The notes under the pieces: generated by a model
What the model saw: the letters and a program-made list of their open reading frames with translations, nothing else
What the model was told of the DNA's origin: nothing
Databases searched by the model: none
Translations under genes and position numbers: made by a program
Source of the DNA: Blastococcus carthaginiensis
GTDB lineage: Bacteria; Actinomycetota; Actinomycetes; Mycobacteriales; Geodermatophilaceae
Direction of reading: 5' to 3'
Assembly (NCBI RefSeq): GCF_030731085.1
Contig: NZ_JASNFN010000002.1
Span: forward strand, 284,425 to 348,424
Length of the DNA: 64,000 nt
Part shown: positions 17,160 to 26,387 of the stretch, in pieces
Numbering within the stretch: the stretch's first letter is position 1
Layout: the number at the start of each line of letters is the position of its first letter

Positions 17160-17537
17160 GTGGACGAACAGGAGATGGCTGCGACGGTCGCGCGCTACTG
17201 GGACGAGCTGTGGACCCGGCGGAACGTGGACGTGGTCGACGAACTCTTCGCCGAGGAGTACGTCCGCCATTCCTCCGCGGGCACGAAGGTCCTCGGGCGC
17301 GAAGAGCTCAAGAGGGAGTTCCGGACCGCCTGGCATTTTCTGCACGACGCCGTCAGCACCGTGGACGACCAAGTGGTCGACGGTGACCGGGTCTGGACCC
17401 GTGCCACCACCGACGGGCTCAACCTCGACACGGGTGAGCCGTCGCTGCTGACCTGGCTCGTGGTGCAGCGCCTGGCCGGCGGGCGGATCGTCGAATCGTG
17501 GAACGCCACCCTGCCCGGGGTCGACTGGCGAAGCTGA
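17160..17537 (+). CDS. SnoaL-like (NTF2-fold) protein
   Basis: 125 residues, a small alpha+beta barrel of the SnoaL/ester-cyclase type: YWDELWTRRNVDVVDELFAEEY, HSSAGTKVLGREELK and the closing GGRIVESWNA strand. Members include cyclases, isomerases and many proteins with no known role. GTG start; ends 9 bases before the convergent MFS gene. Product role unknown. Confidence 0.75.
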   Translation: MDEQEMAATVARYWDELWTRRNVDVVDELFAEEYVRHSSAGTKVLGREELKREFRTAWHFLHDAVSTVDDQVVDGDRVWTRATTDGLNLDTGEPSLLTWLVVQRLAGGRIVESWNATLPGVDWRS

Positions 17538-17546
17538 AGGGCGGGA

Positions 17547-18848
17547 TCAGCCGAGGTCGAGCAGCCGCGACGCCGCCCTCGTCCGTCTGCTGACGACGGC
17601 GAAGACGAGGACGATCCCTACGACCACCACGCCCATCCCGGCGAGGGTCCACCGTGCCCCGATCGCATCCGCCAGGATTCCCAGCGGGAGTGCCGCGACG
17701 CCGAAGGCACCGAAGCTGAGCATGACCAGCCCCTGGACGCGGCCGTGGAACTCGATGTCCGACAGCGCGAGCAGCAGCGCCTGACTCGTCGTCTGGAAGG
17801 CCAGCAGGGCCCCACCCACCACGACGAGTGCGACGACCGCCAGGACGAAGCTGGGCGCCGCCGCCATCGCGGCCAGCGCGAGCCCGAAGACCGCCCCCGC
17901 CACGATGAGCAGCCGGTGCTGGTCGCCGCGGTGCGACCTCCGACCGAGCGTGAGCCCGGTCAGCACCGCGCCTACCGCGGAACTCGCCGACAGCAGGCCG
18001 TAGCCGAGCGAACCGAGATCGAAGAGATCGCTGGCCACCGCCGGGAGGAAGGCCAGGTAGGGCAGGCCGGCCATCGTGACCCCGATGCCGCACCACAGCA
18101 GGGCCGCGAGGTCCGGCCGACGGCGCACGTAGGACAGCCCGTCCATCAACTCACCCAGGGGTGACCGGCCCGACGCATCGACCCGGCGGCGGCCCGGCGG
18201 AAGGGCGAGATTGATTCCGATCCCCAGGGCCAGCAGGACGGCGCTGGTCAGGAAGACCGCTTCGGTGCCGAACGTGAAGCTGCCGATGACCAAGCCGGCC
18301 AGCGCCGGCCCCACGACCCGGCTGACCTCGGAGTTGACCAGGATCAGCGACACCGCGCCGGGCACCGCGTCCCGCGGCACCAGCTCGGCGAGCAGGGCCA
18401 TGCGGGCCGGGCTGAAGAGAGCGAACCCGATCGCCTGCACGACACCGGCCACGATCAGCATCCAGTACGTGACGACGGCGGTGGCCGTCGCGACGCCGAT
18501 CCAGGCGCTGGACAGCACGAGCAGCAGGGTGGCCACCTGCATCACCAGCCGCTTGGGGAGCCGGTCGGCCGCGACGCCGCCCCACGGCGTCGCCACGAGC
18601 ATCGCGACGCCGAAGGAGAGCAGGACGCCACCCAGCGCAGCGTTGGAACCGGTGAGCTCGAACGCCAGCCAGGTGCGGGCGATGTTCTGCGCCATCACGC
18701 CCAGGAACACGACCGCCGCGCTGAGCCACAGCACCAGGAACGGACGGATGCGCAGGATGTCGAATGCGCCGGGTGCCGCTTCCCCGGCCCGCGACGGCCC
18801 GGCCACGTCGGACGGTCTCCTGCCCCGGCGAGGCCGCATGCGGAGCAT
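17547..18848 (-). CDS. MFS transporter (EntS/MFS_3-like)
   Basis: 433 residues with about 12 hydrophobic segments. The WGGVAADRLPKRLVM stretch after TM2-3 is the conserved MFS motif A; the LARTW-like opening (NIARTWLAFELTGSNAALG) is typical of the enterobactin-exporter EntS group. Inner-membrane drug/proton antiporter-type exporter. Last gene of an amidase - TauE - MFS operon, starting two bases after the TauE stop. Substrate unknown. Confidence 0.85.
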   Translation of the reverse strand: MLRMRPRRGRRPSDVAGPSRAGEAAPGAFDILRIRPFLVLWLSAAVVFLGVMAQNIARTWLAFELTGSNAALGGVLLSFGVAMLVATPWGGVAADRLPKRLVMQVATLLLVLSSAWIGVATATAVVTYWMLIVAGVVQAIGFALFSPARMALLAELVPRDAVPGAVSLILVNSEVSRVVGPALAGLVIGSFTFGTEAVFLTSAVLLALGIGINLALPPGRRRVDASGRSPLGELMDGLSYVRRRPDLAALLWCGIGVTMAGLPYLAFLPAVASDLFDLGSLGYGLLSASSAVGAVLTGLTLGRRSHRGDQHRLLIVAGAVFGLALAAMAAAPSFVLAVVALVVVGGALLAFQTTSQALLLALSDIEFHGRVQGLVMLSFGAFGVAALPLGILADAIGARWTLAGMGVVVVGIVLVFAVVSRRTRAASRLLDLG

Positions 18849-18849
18849 C

Positions 18850-19578
18850 TCAGGTCGCCGCCGTGGCGAGGGACACGGCGGCGGTCGCTGTGACCGTCGT
18901 CAGGACCAGGACCCGGAACCCCGCCGGGGGTAGCAGGCCGAACAGCCGGTCGCCCAGCCACCAGCCGGCCGGTACCCCGACCGCGGCGGCGGCCACGACC
19001 GTCGCCACGACCGGAGAGAGGTACCCGAGGACGGCGAAGGCGGCCACGGCTGCGACGTCCTGGCCGAGGAAGACGATCTGCAACGTCGCGCGGAAGGGAC
19101 GCGGCGCGAGCGCGCGCGCCTGCAACATCAGCACGACGGGAGGGCCGTTCATCCCGGTGGAGGTGAGCAGCGCCCCGCTGAGCAGACCGGCGCCCCACTG
19201 CGGCCCGGAACCGGCCGGTACGCGCACTCCCGACCAGAGCAGGCCGGCGCACAGCAGCACGGCCACCGCGATCAGGACCGTCAGGGGCCGTTCGTCCAGT
19301 CGCGCGAGAGCCACGAGCCCCAGCGGCATGCCGATCAGTCCCGCGACGATGAAACGGACCGCCGTCGGCCGCTGGACGTGCCCGCGCTCCCGATAGCCGA
19401 TGAGACCGGTGAGCACCAGGCTCACCGCGGTGGTCGCCACGACCGCCGTGACCGAGTCGGTGACCAGCAGCAGGAGCGGTACCGCGACCAGCGCGAAACC
19501 GAACCCGGTGACCGCCTGCGCGGTCGCGGCCAGCAGGAAGACCGCGGCCGCCGCCGCGGCGAGGGCCGCGAGCGTCAC
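18850..19578 (-). CDS. TauE/SafE-family sulfite/organosulfonate exporter-like permease
   Basis: 242 residues with about 7-8 membrane helices. Two TauE-type repeats are visible: ATAQAVTGFGFALVAVPLL near the N-terminus and LSGALLTSTGMNGPPVVLML in the middle. The family exports sulfite, sulfoacetate or related anions. GTG start overlaps the amidase stop (GTGA). Its closeness to the sulfatase block at 21.8-26.4 kb is suggestive but not proof. Confidence 0.85.
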   Translation of the reverse strand: MTLAALAAAAAAVFLLAATAQAVTGFGFALVAVPLLLLVTDSVTAVVATTAVSLVLTGLIGYRERGHVQRPTAVRFIVAGLIGMPLGLVALARLDERPLTVLIAVAVLLCAGLLWSGVRVPAGSGPQWGAGLLSGALLTSTGMNGPPVVLMLQARALAPRPFRATLQIVFLGQDVAAVAAFAVLGYLSPVVATVVAAAAVGVPAGWWLGDRLFGLLPPAGFRVLVLTTVTATAAVSLATAAT

Positions 19579-20993
19579 TCCTGCGCGTAGCCTGGCGCGT
19601 TCCGGGGCCAGGGAGCGGCCTGCTCCAACTGGGCCGCGAGCTGCAGGAGCCGCCCCTCTTCCCCCAGGTCGGCGGCGAACTGCACGCCGACGGGAAGACC
19701 CGCCGTGTCCGTTCCGAACGGCACCGACATCGCCGGCTGCCCGGTGACGTTGAAGAGGCTGGTGAAGATCGAGTAGGTGGTCCCGTGCTCGTACAGCGTC
19801 TCGGGACGCGTCGTGTCCAGCAGGCCCAGGGGCGGCACGGGCTGCGCGAGCGTGGGGAGCAGCAGCACGTCGTGGTCGGCGAACAGGCGCCCCACCTGCC
19901 AGCCGACCTCCTGCGCCGCCCGCAACGCCTCGGCGGTCTGCGCCCCGGTGATCGTCCTCCCGTGCTGGAGGAGCCCGTGGGTGAACGGCTCGAGGTCGTC
20001 GTCCCGCAGCTCCCGGCCCAGTTCACGCAGCCGCTGCTCCACGGCGGCCACCAACTCGACGGCCATGATCGTGCCGGAGGCCGCCATGACCAGGGCAGGA
20101 TCATGGTTCAGCGTCACCTCGGCGACGTCGTGCCCGAGTTCCGCACAGAGTTCCGCAGCCCGCTGAACGGCCGCGGCGCAGTCCGGGTGGACCGGGACGC
20201 CGCCCAGAGCCGCGGTCGACCAGCCGATCCGCAGCCGGGGAGCCCTGACCTCGAGGTGCTCGGCGAACGACCGGTTAGGAGTCGGGGCACCGTACGCATC
20301 ACCCGGCACGTGGCCGGCGACGACGTCCAGGAGCACTGCGCTGTCCCGCACCGTGGTCGTGAGTGCATGGTGCACCGACACCGGCGCGGAGAGCGCGCTG
20401 GGGTAGGGCCACGACGGCACGCGGCCGCGGCTGGGCTTGAGGCCGAACAGCCCGCACATGGCGGCCGGAATCCGGATCGATCCGCCGCCGTCGTTGCCGT
20501 GCGCGACCGGAACCAGGCCGGCCGACACCGCGGCCGCCGATCCTCCGCTGGACCCGCCCGGCGAACGGTCGATGTTCCACGGGTTCCGCGTGGGGCCGTA
20601 CAGAACAGGCTCGGTGCTCGCGTTCTTGCCCAGTTCCGGGCTGTTGGTGGTGCCCAGCACGACCATGCCTGCGGCGCGATAGCGCGCCACCACCGTGCTG
20701 TCCCGGGCCGCGACGCCCTCGGCGAAGAGGCGACTGCCCTTGGTGCTGGGCAGCCCGGCGACATCGGCCCCCAGATCCTTGATCACGATGGGGACACCCC
20801 GGAGCGGGCCGTCGGGCAAGCCCCGGTCGACCTCCGCGAGGGCTTCCTCGAAGCGGGTGGCCACCATCATGTTGAGGTCGGGGTCGTGCTTCTCGATCCG
20901 GCGGATCGACTCCTCCACCACCTCGCGGGCGGATACCTCGCCGCTGTCGATCCGGCTCGCGGTCTCGACCGCATCCCATGGCTGTTCGACCAC
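19575..20993 (-). CDS. Amidase-signature family amidohydrolase
   Basis: 472 residues. Catalytic Ser-cisSer-Lys triad: Lys in GVPIVIKD (~residue 73), and the Gly/Ser-rich SPGGSSGGSAAAVSAG (~143-158) with the cis-Ser and nucleophile Ser; GNDGGGSIRIPAAMCG follows. Hydrolyses carboxamides. Alternatives are a Glu-tRNA amidotransferase A subunit, which is unlikely here because gatB/gatC are not adjacent. First gene of the operon with TauE and MFS genes. Confidence 0.9.
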   Translation of the reverse strand: MVEQPWDAVETASRIDSGEVSAREVVEESIRRIEKHDPDLNMMVATRFEEALAEVDRGLPDGPLRGVPIVIKDLGADVAGLPSTKGSRLFAEGVAARDSTVVARYRAAGMVVLGTTNSPELGKNASTEPVLYGPTRNPWNIDRSPGGSSGGSAAAVSAGLVPVAHGNDGGGSIRIPAAMCGLFGLKPSRGRVPSWPYPSALSAPVSVHHALTTTVRDSAVLLDVVAGHVPGDAYGAPTPNRSFAEHLEVRAPRLRIGWSTAALGGVPVHPDCAAAVQRAAELCAELGHDVAEVTLNHDPALVMAASGTIMAVELVAAVEQRLRELGRELRDDDLEPFTHGLLQHGRTITGAQTAEALRAAQEVGWQVGRLFADHDVLLLPTLAQPVPPLGLLDTTRPETLYEHGTTYSIFTSLFNVTGQPAMSVPFGTDTAGLPVGVQFAADLGEEGRLLQLAAQLEQAAPWPRNAPGYAQE

Positions 20994-21169
20994 TCCGCCA
21001 CCTCATCTGCACTCGTCGGCCCGCTGGAGGCGGAGCGTAGAAGGGTCGCGCCCGGCCCTTCCGGACGATCCCGGTCTCCGGGACCGGCCCGAATCGGTCC
21101 CGAGGGTCCTGCCAGGCTGGTCGCAGAGCCGGGCCGAGCCTCGCATCCGGCGACGCTGGTGAGGACGGT

Positions 21170-21529
21170 ATGAGCGGCGATCGACGCTGGCCCGGGTGGG
21201 TGTACGGGATCGGCGAGGAGCCAGACCCCCGGGTCAGCTTCGCCAACGAGCGGACCCTGCTCGCCTGGCTGCGGACGGCACTGGCGCTGATCGCCGGCGG
21301 CGTGGCGCTGGATGCACTCGATCTCCCCATGTCCGACGCGCTCCAGCGGCCACTGGCCCTGCTGCTGGTGCTGCTTGCCCTGGTGTCCGCGGTGGCCTCC
21401 TGGTTCCGCTGGGCGAGGGCGGAGCGGGCCATGCGGCACGGCACACCGCTGCCCTCCTCCCTGATGGGAGCCGTCCTCGTCGCCGGCATCGTGGTCTGCG
21501 GCGCACTCCTGCTCGTGGCTGCCCGGTGA
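21170..21529 (+). CDS. DUF202 (YidH-type) membrane protein
   Basis: 119 residues, three predicted helices (LRTALALIAGGVALDAL, ALLLVLLALVSAVASWF, LMGAVLVAGIVVCGALLLV). RVSFANERTLLAWLRTALA is the DUF202 signature. Translationally coupled (GTGA) to a second DUF202 gene, which is in turn coupled to the formylglycine-generating enzyme. Role unknown. Confidence 0.85.
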   Translation: MSGDRRWPGWVYGIGEEPDPRVSFANERTLLAWLRTALALIAGGVALDALDLPMSDALQRPLALLLVLLALVSAVASWFRWARAERAMRHGTPLPSSLMGAVLVAGIVVCGALLLVAAR

Positions 21530-21846
21530 CGGGCGTCGTCCCGGATCCGGGGCGGGGCAATGAACGAACGGCCCTGGCCTGGCAGCGGACCGCGCTGGCG
21601 CTGATCGCGGCCTCCGCCCTGCTGACCCGGTTCACGGCCGACGCGCTGGGCCTGGCGTCGCTGGCCAGCATGGGCGCCGCAGTGCCGCTCGCGGCCTGGG
21701 TCTTCCTGGAGAGCCGTGGCCGCTACGCCCACGATGCCGGGTTGCGCCGCCGGTCCCGCTCGCGCGACGGTCGGGCTCCCCTGGCTCTCACCCTCGCCAC
21801 CGCGGTGCTCGCGCTGACCGAGGCGACAGCCGTGTGGCTCCGGTGA
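21526..21846 (+). CDS. Second DUF202-type membrane protein
   Basis: 106 residues from GTG 21526 inside the stop of the previous gene. GNERTALAWQRTALALIAASALLTRF is the DUF202 signature; three helices. Together with 21170-21529 it resembles the YidG/YidH-like pair. Its own stop overlaps the GTG of the FGE gene (21843-21846). No function known; the coupling suggests a shared complex or membrane anchoring with FGE (inference). Confidence 0.8.
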   Translation: MTGVVPDPGRGNERTALAWQRTALALIAASALLTRFTADALGLASLASMGAAVPLAAWVFLESRGRYAHDAGLRRRSRSRDGRAPLALTLATAVLALTEATAVWLR

Positions 21847-22850
21847 CCGGCAGGCCCGGGGAGCCGGACCTGCCCGGCACCGGCCCGGCGGCGGCCGACC
21901 GGGGCAATCCGTGCTGCAGTGGCGGTCCGCGGCCCGATCGGCCGGCCGCCGAGTCGGTCGCCCCCGAGCCCTTCCGGCCGGCCGCCGGTGAGCGTCGCAC
22001 GAACGGGCAGGTGCGGCTGCCCGGTGGCCGCTTCGCGATGGGCGACGCCTTCGGCGAGGGCTACCCCGCCGACGGCGAGACCCCGGTGCACGAGATCCTG
22101 CTGCCGCCGTTCGCGATGGACGCGACCACGGTCACCAACGCCGCGTTCGCCACCTTCGTCCGTGCCACCGGGCACGTCACCGACGCCGAGCGATTCGGCT
22201 CCTCTGCCATTTTCCACGGCACCCTCCAGGCCGCACCGCGCGACGTGCTCGGTCGCGTCACCGACGCACCCTGGTGGCTGGCCGTGCGGGGAGCCGACTG
22301 GCGACACCCGTTCGGGCCGCTCTCCGGCATCGACCGGATGCCCCACCACCCCGTCGTCCACGTCTCCCACGAGGACGCGCAGGCCTACTGCCGGTGGGCC
22401 GGCAAGCGGCTGCCCACGGAGGCCGAGTGGGAGTACGCCGCCCGGGGCGGCGCGAAGGGACGGCGCTACGTCTGGGGCGACGAGCTACGGCCCCGCGGCC
22501 GGTGGATGTGCAACATCTGGCAGGGCACGTTCCCGACGCGCAACACCGCCGAGGACGGCCACGCCGCCACCGCGCCGGCGAAGAGCTACCGCCCCAACGC
22601 ATTCGGGTTGTGGAACATGTCGGGCAACGTGTGGGAGTGGTGCGCGGACTGGTTCGACCCCAGCTACTACCAGCATTCCCCTCTGCGGGATCCGCGGGGC
22701 CCGGAGAGGGGCGCCGCGCGAGTGCTGCGCGGCGGGTCGTTCCTGTGCCACGACTCCTACTGCAACCGCTACCGGGTGGCGGCCCGGTCCAGCAACACCC
22801 CCGACTCGTCGGCATCCAACATCGGATTCCGCTGCGCCAACGACGCCTGA
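21843..22850 (+). CDS. Formylglycine-generating enzyme (sulfatase-modifying factor)
   Basis: 335 residues from GTG 21843. Oxidises the active-site Cys of type I sulfatases (CxPxR) to C-alpha-formylglycine. Conserved parts: VRLPGGRFAMGD, TPVHEILLPPFAMD, YCRWAGKRLPTEAEWEYAARGG, GLWNMSGNVWEWCADWF, and the catalytic pair in GGSFLCHDSYCNRY (Cys302 and Cys307), followed by SSNTPDSSASNIGFRC. Residues 1-55 form a Pro/Gly-rich extension with a Cys-Cys pair and no signal peptide, so it is cytoplasmic. Third gene of a DUF202-DUF202-FGE run; the likely client sulfatase is encoded convergently next door. Confidence 0.93.
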   Translation: MTGRPGEPDLPGTGPAAADRGNPCCSGGPRPDRPAAESVAPEPFRPAAGERRTNGQVRLPGGRFAMGDAFGEGYPADGETPVHEILLPPFAMDATTVTNAAFATFVRATGHVTDAERFGSSAIFHGTLQAAPRDVLGRVTDAPWWLAVRGADWRHPFGPLSGIDRMPHHPVVHVSHEDAQAYCRWAGKRLPTEAEWEYAARGGAKGRRYVWGDELRPRGRWMCNIWQGTFPTRNTAEDGHAATAPAKSYRPNAFGLWNMSGNVWEWCADWFDPSYYQHSPLRDPRGPERGAARVLRGGSFLCHDSYCNRYRVAARSSNTPDSSASNIGFRCANDA

Positions 22851-22887
22851 CCACGCCCGGGCACGTACCGGGGCGCGGTCAGGCGTC
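22842..22887. terminator. Bidirectional stem-loop between convergent FGE and sulfatase genes
   Basis: Perfect 11-base arms GACGCCTGACC (22842-22852) and GGTCAGGCGTC (22877-22887). The first arm includes the FGE stop codon and the second ends two bases from the sulfatase stop, so the stem can end both transcripts. Confidence 0.75.
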
Positions 22888-22889
22888 AC

Positions 22890-25058
22890 TCAGGCCAGCT
22901 CCACGTCGACCCGCTCCAGCCGCCCGCCGGTGAAGGCGTTGGGCGATCGGTAGGGGCCCGCCGGGGATCCGGTGCTCAGCCCGATGTCGAAGGTCTCGTC
23001 GATGGAGAAGATCACGGGCGGGGTCACCGCGATCCGTCCACGCGCGATCTCTGCGCCGTCGAGGCAGAGCACCACCTCGGCCCCGCGCGCCCACCCACCG
23101 CCGTCGTACCGGAAATCGACCTCCAGCTCGTGCTCGCCGGGACCCACCGGGTCCTCGCCCTGCAGCGACAGCGTGGCGACGTCGAAGGTGCGCAGGTGGA
23201 ACGCCGCCCGGCCGACGTCGTCGAGGTAGAACGCCAGCCCGGCGGCCCGCCCACCCATCGAGGCGATGACGCCGCGCACCGGCTCCTCGCCCGTCCGGCG
23301 CAGCCGGGCCCGCATGGTCCAGGAGCGACCGACCAGGCGAGGCGCGTTCGACTCCGGGACACCCACCGTGCCGGGATGGAAGGTGAAGGACTTCCGGCCG
23401 GCGCTCAGGTTCGGCATCCGCGACAGGGCCGTCCGCACCCGCGCGTCGTGCAGTGGCAGGATGCCGACCCGCCCGGCCTCGTGGAGGAACAGCTGCTGCA
23501 GCTCGGCCAGCTTCTCCGGCTCGGCCGCGGCGACGTCCCGGGCCTGGCTGAAGTCCGTGTCGAGGTGGTAGAGCTCCCACACGTCCTCGTCGAAGGAACG
23601 CTCCTCGCCCGGCCGCCCCACGCCCCACGGCAGCCCGCCGTGGTAGGCCGAGGCCATCCAGCCGTCGGAGTAGATCGAGCGGTGCCCGTACACCTCGAAG
23701 TACTGGGTGCGGTGCCGCTCGGCCGCGGCGGCGTCGTCCCACGAGTAGGCGAGACTGGTGCCGTCCATCGGCAGCTGGGCCACGCCGTGGACCTGCTCCG
23801 GCAGGGTCGTCCCGGCGATCTCGAGGATGGTGGGCGCGATGTCGTTGACGTGGGCGAACTGGCTGCGCAGCCCGCCCCGGTCGGCGATCCGCGCGGGATA
23901 GCTCAGCACCATGGGGTTGCGGGTGCCCCCCAGGTGCGAGGCGACCTGCTTGACCCACTGGAAGGGCGCGGTCATGGCCCACGCCCAGTCGGCGGGGTAC
24001 TGCGGGTAGCTGTCCGGGCCGCCGATCTCGTCCAGGCGCTGCACCAGGCCGGCGGCCGGCTCCGGGATGCCCTGCAGGGCACCCATGTAGTTGACGCTGC
24101 CGGGCGGACCGCCCTCTGCGCTGCTCCCGTTGTCGCCGACGACGTAGACGAACAGCGTGTCGTCGAACCGGTCGCTGTCCTTCAGCGCATCGACCAGCTT
24201 TCCGATCTGCACGTCGGTGTGCTCGAGGAAGCCGGCGTAGACCTCCATGAGCCGCTCGGCCACGGCCCGCTCGTCCGGGCCGAGGGACTCCCAGGCCGGC
24301 AGCGCGTCGGGGCGCGGGGTCAGCTCGGTGTCCGGTGGCACCACCCCCAGCTCCTTCTGGCGGGCGAGTGTCTCCTCCCGGACGACGTCCCACCCGGCGC
24401 CGAAGCGCCCCCGGTACTTCTCGCTCCACGGGCCCGGCACCTGCAGCGGTGCGTGCGTGGCCCCGGGTGCGAAGTAGAGGAAGAAGGGCCGGTCGGGGGT
24501 CATCGCGTGCTGCATGTGCATCCAGGACGCCGCCTGCTCGGCGAGGTCCTCGGTCAGGTGGTAGTCCTCGCGGTCCGGCGGCGGAACCGGCGTCGTGCCT
24601 TCGTACAGCGTCGGCGCGTACTGGTCGGTCTCCCCGCCGAGGAATCCGTAGAACCGCTCGAAGCCCTGCCCGGTCGGCCACCGGTCGAACGGCCCCACCT
24701 GGGACGACTCCCACGGCGGGCCGAGGTGCCACTTGCCGAAGGCCGCCGTGCTGTATCCGGCCTGCTTGAGCACGGTGGCCACGGTCGCGGTCTCCGGCCG
24801 CAGGACGCCCTCGTACCCGGGATTGGTGTTGGCACTGTTGAGCACCGTGCCGACGCCCGCGGCGTGCGCGTCGCGGCCGGTGAGCAGCGCCGCACGGGTC
24901 GGTGAGCAGATGGCCGTGGTGTGGAAGTGGTTGTAGCGCAGCCCCTCCCCCGCCAGCGCATCCAGCACCGGTGTCTCGACCGGCCCGCCGAAGGTGGCAG
25001 GTGCGCCGAAGCCGACGTCGTCGAGCAGGACGACGACGACGTTCGGGCGGGTGCTCAC
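22890..25058 (-). CDS. Type I arylsulfatase (formylglycine sulfatase)
   Basis: 722 residues. N-terminal RPNVVVVLLDDVG gives the Ca-binding Asp pair; CSPTRAALLTGR at 51-62 is the CxPxR modification target (Cys51 to formylglycine); GKWHLG follows near 115, and the metal-binding VVGDNGSSAEGG lies near 320-330. The C-terminal ~180 residues form an extra beta-rich domain, common in large actinobacterial arylsulfatases. No signal peptide is visible, so the enzyme is probably cytoplasmic and acts on imported sulfate esters. GTG start overlaps the stop of the alkylsulfatase-like gene (GTGA). FGE is encoded convergently. Confidence 0.92.
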   Translation of the reverse strand: MSTRPNVVVVLLDDVGFGAPATFGGPVETPVLDALAGEGLRYNHFHTTAICSPTRAALLTGRDAHAAGVGTVLNSANTNPGYEGVLRPETATVATVLKQAGYSTAAFGKWHLGPPWESSQVGPFDRWPTGQGFERFYGFLGGETDQYAPTLYEGTTPVPPPDREDYHLTEDLAEQAASWMHMQHAMTPDRPFFLYFAPGATHAPLQVPGPWSEKYRGRFGAGWDVVREETLARQKELGVVPPDTELTPRPDALPAWESLGPDERAVAERLMEVYAGFLEHTDVQIGKLVDALKDSDRFDDTLFVYVVGDNGSSAEGGPPGSVNYMGALQGIPEPAAGLVQRLDEIGGPDSYPQYPADWAWAMTAPFQWVKQVASHLGGTRNPMVLSYPARIADRGGLRSQFAHVNDIAPTILEIAGTTLPEQVHGVAQLPMDGTSLAYSWDDAAAAERHRTQYFEVYGHRSIYSDGWMASAYHGGLPWGVGRPGEERSFDEDVWELYHLDTDFSQARDVAAAEPEKLAELQQLFLHEAGRVGILPLHDARVRTALSRMPNLSAGRKSFTFHPGTVGVPESNAPRLVGRSWTMRARLRRTGEEPVRGVIASMGGRAAGLAFYLDDVGRAAFHLRTFDVATLSLQGEDPVGPGEHELEVDFRYDGGGWARGAEVVLCLDGAEIARGRIAVTPPVIFSIDETFDIGLSTGSPAGPYRSPNAFTGGRLERVDVELA

Positions 25059-26371
25059 CGAGCGCCCGACGTCGCCGCAGCCGCGCCTGCCGACCGGGCC
25101 GCCTCGACCCAGTACCGGCTGACGCGGAGGTTGACCTGAGCCATGAGACCGGTCTCGAGAGCGGCCCGACGCTCCAGGATCTGCTCGTAGCAGTCCTGCG
25201 CGCGGGGGTCGTCCCGGTCGGCGAGGAAGGCCCACTCGGCGACGTGGCAGGCCAGCCGCAGGTCCTCGTCGGCGAGGCTCCAGGCACGGTCGACCAGCGC
25301 GCCGACGCCACCGGCCAGGTGGGCGATCTCCTGGGCCTGCTGCGGGCGGGGCGCCGGGAGGAGCGAGGACGGGTAGCCGTCCCACCAGCCTGCGTACCGG
25401 CGGATCACGTTGCGGCAGATGAACTCGGGCTGGTCGTAGACCGCCGGCAGCCGCGGGTGCGCGGCGAGCTCCTCGGGGATGGTGAGGGTCTCCACGATCT
25501 CGTCGGCCAGCAGTCCGGCGTTCATGCCGCGCAGCGCGTGGTCGACGATGTGCCGCAGGTAGCGGGCCATCGCCTGCAGCTCGTCGACGATGGCATCGGC
25601 ACCGGTGACCAGCTCGCCGTGGCCCGGGATGATCACCTCGGGGCGCAGTGCCGCCATCTCCTCGGCGGCGTCGGCCCACTCCTCGGCGTAACGCTGCACC
25701 TTCTTGGGGTTGCCGGCGTTGGGCAGGTAGCCGGTGACGAGGTCGCCGGCGGCCAACACGCCGCGCTCGGGCGCCCACAGCCACGTCGCGTCGTCGGTCT
25801 CGCCCTTGCCGTGCCGGAGGACGAACCGCTCGCCGCCGAGGGTGAGCTCCAGCGTGTCGGAGAAGACCTCGGTCGGCCAGACGAAGTCCTCGCGCTCGCT
25901 GGCCCAGCGCTTGCCGTCGGGCCCGGGCAGCTGGCCGTTGATGCGGGCGTTGAGCCCTGCGGTCTTGATGTAGCGCTCGAAGTGCGCGACCACGTTCTCG
26001 TGCGCGACGACGCGCGGCGTCTCGCCGGCCTCCAGGAAGGCCCAGAGCCCGAAGGCGTGGTCGCTGTGCCCGTGGGTGTAGACGACGGTGTGCAGCGGCT
26101 TGTCGCTGACCGACCGCACCGCCTGCAGCAGTGCCGGCCCGTCCCCGGCGCACCCGGCGTCGACCAACAACAGACCCTCGTCGGTCTCGAACAGCGCGAC
26201 GTTGACCATGCCCGGCTGGATGTACCAGGTGCGGGGGGTGGCCTCCAGCACGATCGGCTCGTGGCCCGAGCCGTGGGCGCGCGAGAAGATCCGCCGCCCC
26301 TGCTCGGGATTGAAGAGGCCGAACGCGGCGCGCGCAGACGCCCTCTGGTTCTCCGGAAACGTGACGGCCAC
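25055..26371 (-). CDS. MBL-fold alkylsulfatase-like hydrolase (SdsA/BDS1 type, short form)
   Basis: 438 residues from GTG 26371, chosen because AGGGAG lies five bases upstream and because a palindrome sits just 5' of it; a GTG at 26395 is possible but overlaps that site. Metallo-beta-lactamase domain with THGHSDH and a later PGHGELVTG; then a region resembling the alkylsulfatase dimerisation domain (YAGWWDGYPSSLLP, LADEDLRLACHVAEW, DCYEQILERRA). The SCP2-like third domain of SdsA1 is missing. Probably hydrolyses alkyl or related sulfate esters using two Zn. First gene of a two-sulfatase operon. Confidence 0.8.
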   Translation of the reverse strand: MAVTFPENQRASARAAFGLFNPEQGRRIFSRAHGSGHEPIVLEATPRTWYIQPGMVNVALFETDEGLLLVDAGCAGDGPALLQAVRSVSDKPLHTVVYTHGHSDHAFGLWAFLEAGETPRVVAHENVVAHFERYIKTAGLNARINGQLPGPDGKRWASEREDFVWPTEVFSDTLELTLGGERFVLRHGKGETDDATWLWAPERGVLAAGDLVTGYLPNAGNPKKVQRYAEEWADAAEEMAALRPEVIIPGHGELVTGADAIVDELQAMARYLRHIVDHALRGMNAGLLADEIVETLTIPEELAAHPRLPAVYDQPEFICRNVIRRYAGWWDGYPSSLLPAPRPQQAQEIAHLAGGVGALVDRAWSLADEDLRLACHVAEWAFLADRDDPRAQDCYEQILERRAALETGLMAQVNLRVSRYWVEAARSAGAAAATSGAR

Positions 26372-26387
26372 GAGATTCTCCCTTGTT

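Noticed and set aside
22879..25311. 810-codon minus-strand frame overlapping the arylsulfatase
   Set aside because: Shadow frame; the sulfatase frame has CxPxR, GKWHLG and metal motifs, this one has none.
25055..26371. Class B beta-lactamase
   Set aside because: MBL fold alone is not enough; the region after it resembles the alkylsulfatase dimerisation domain and the gene is fused by overlap to an arylsulfatase gene.
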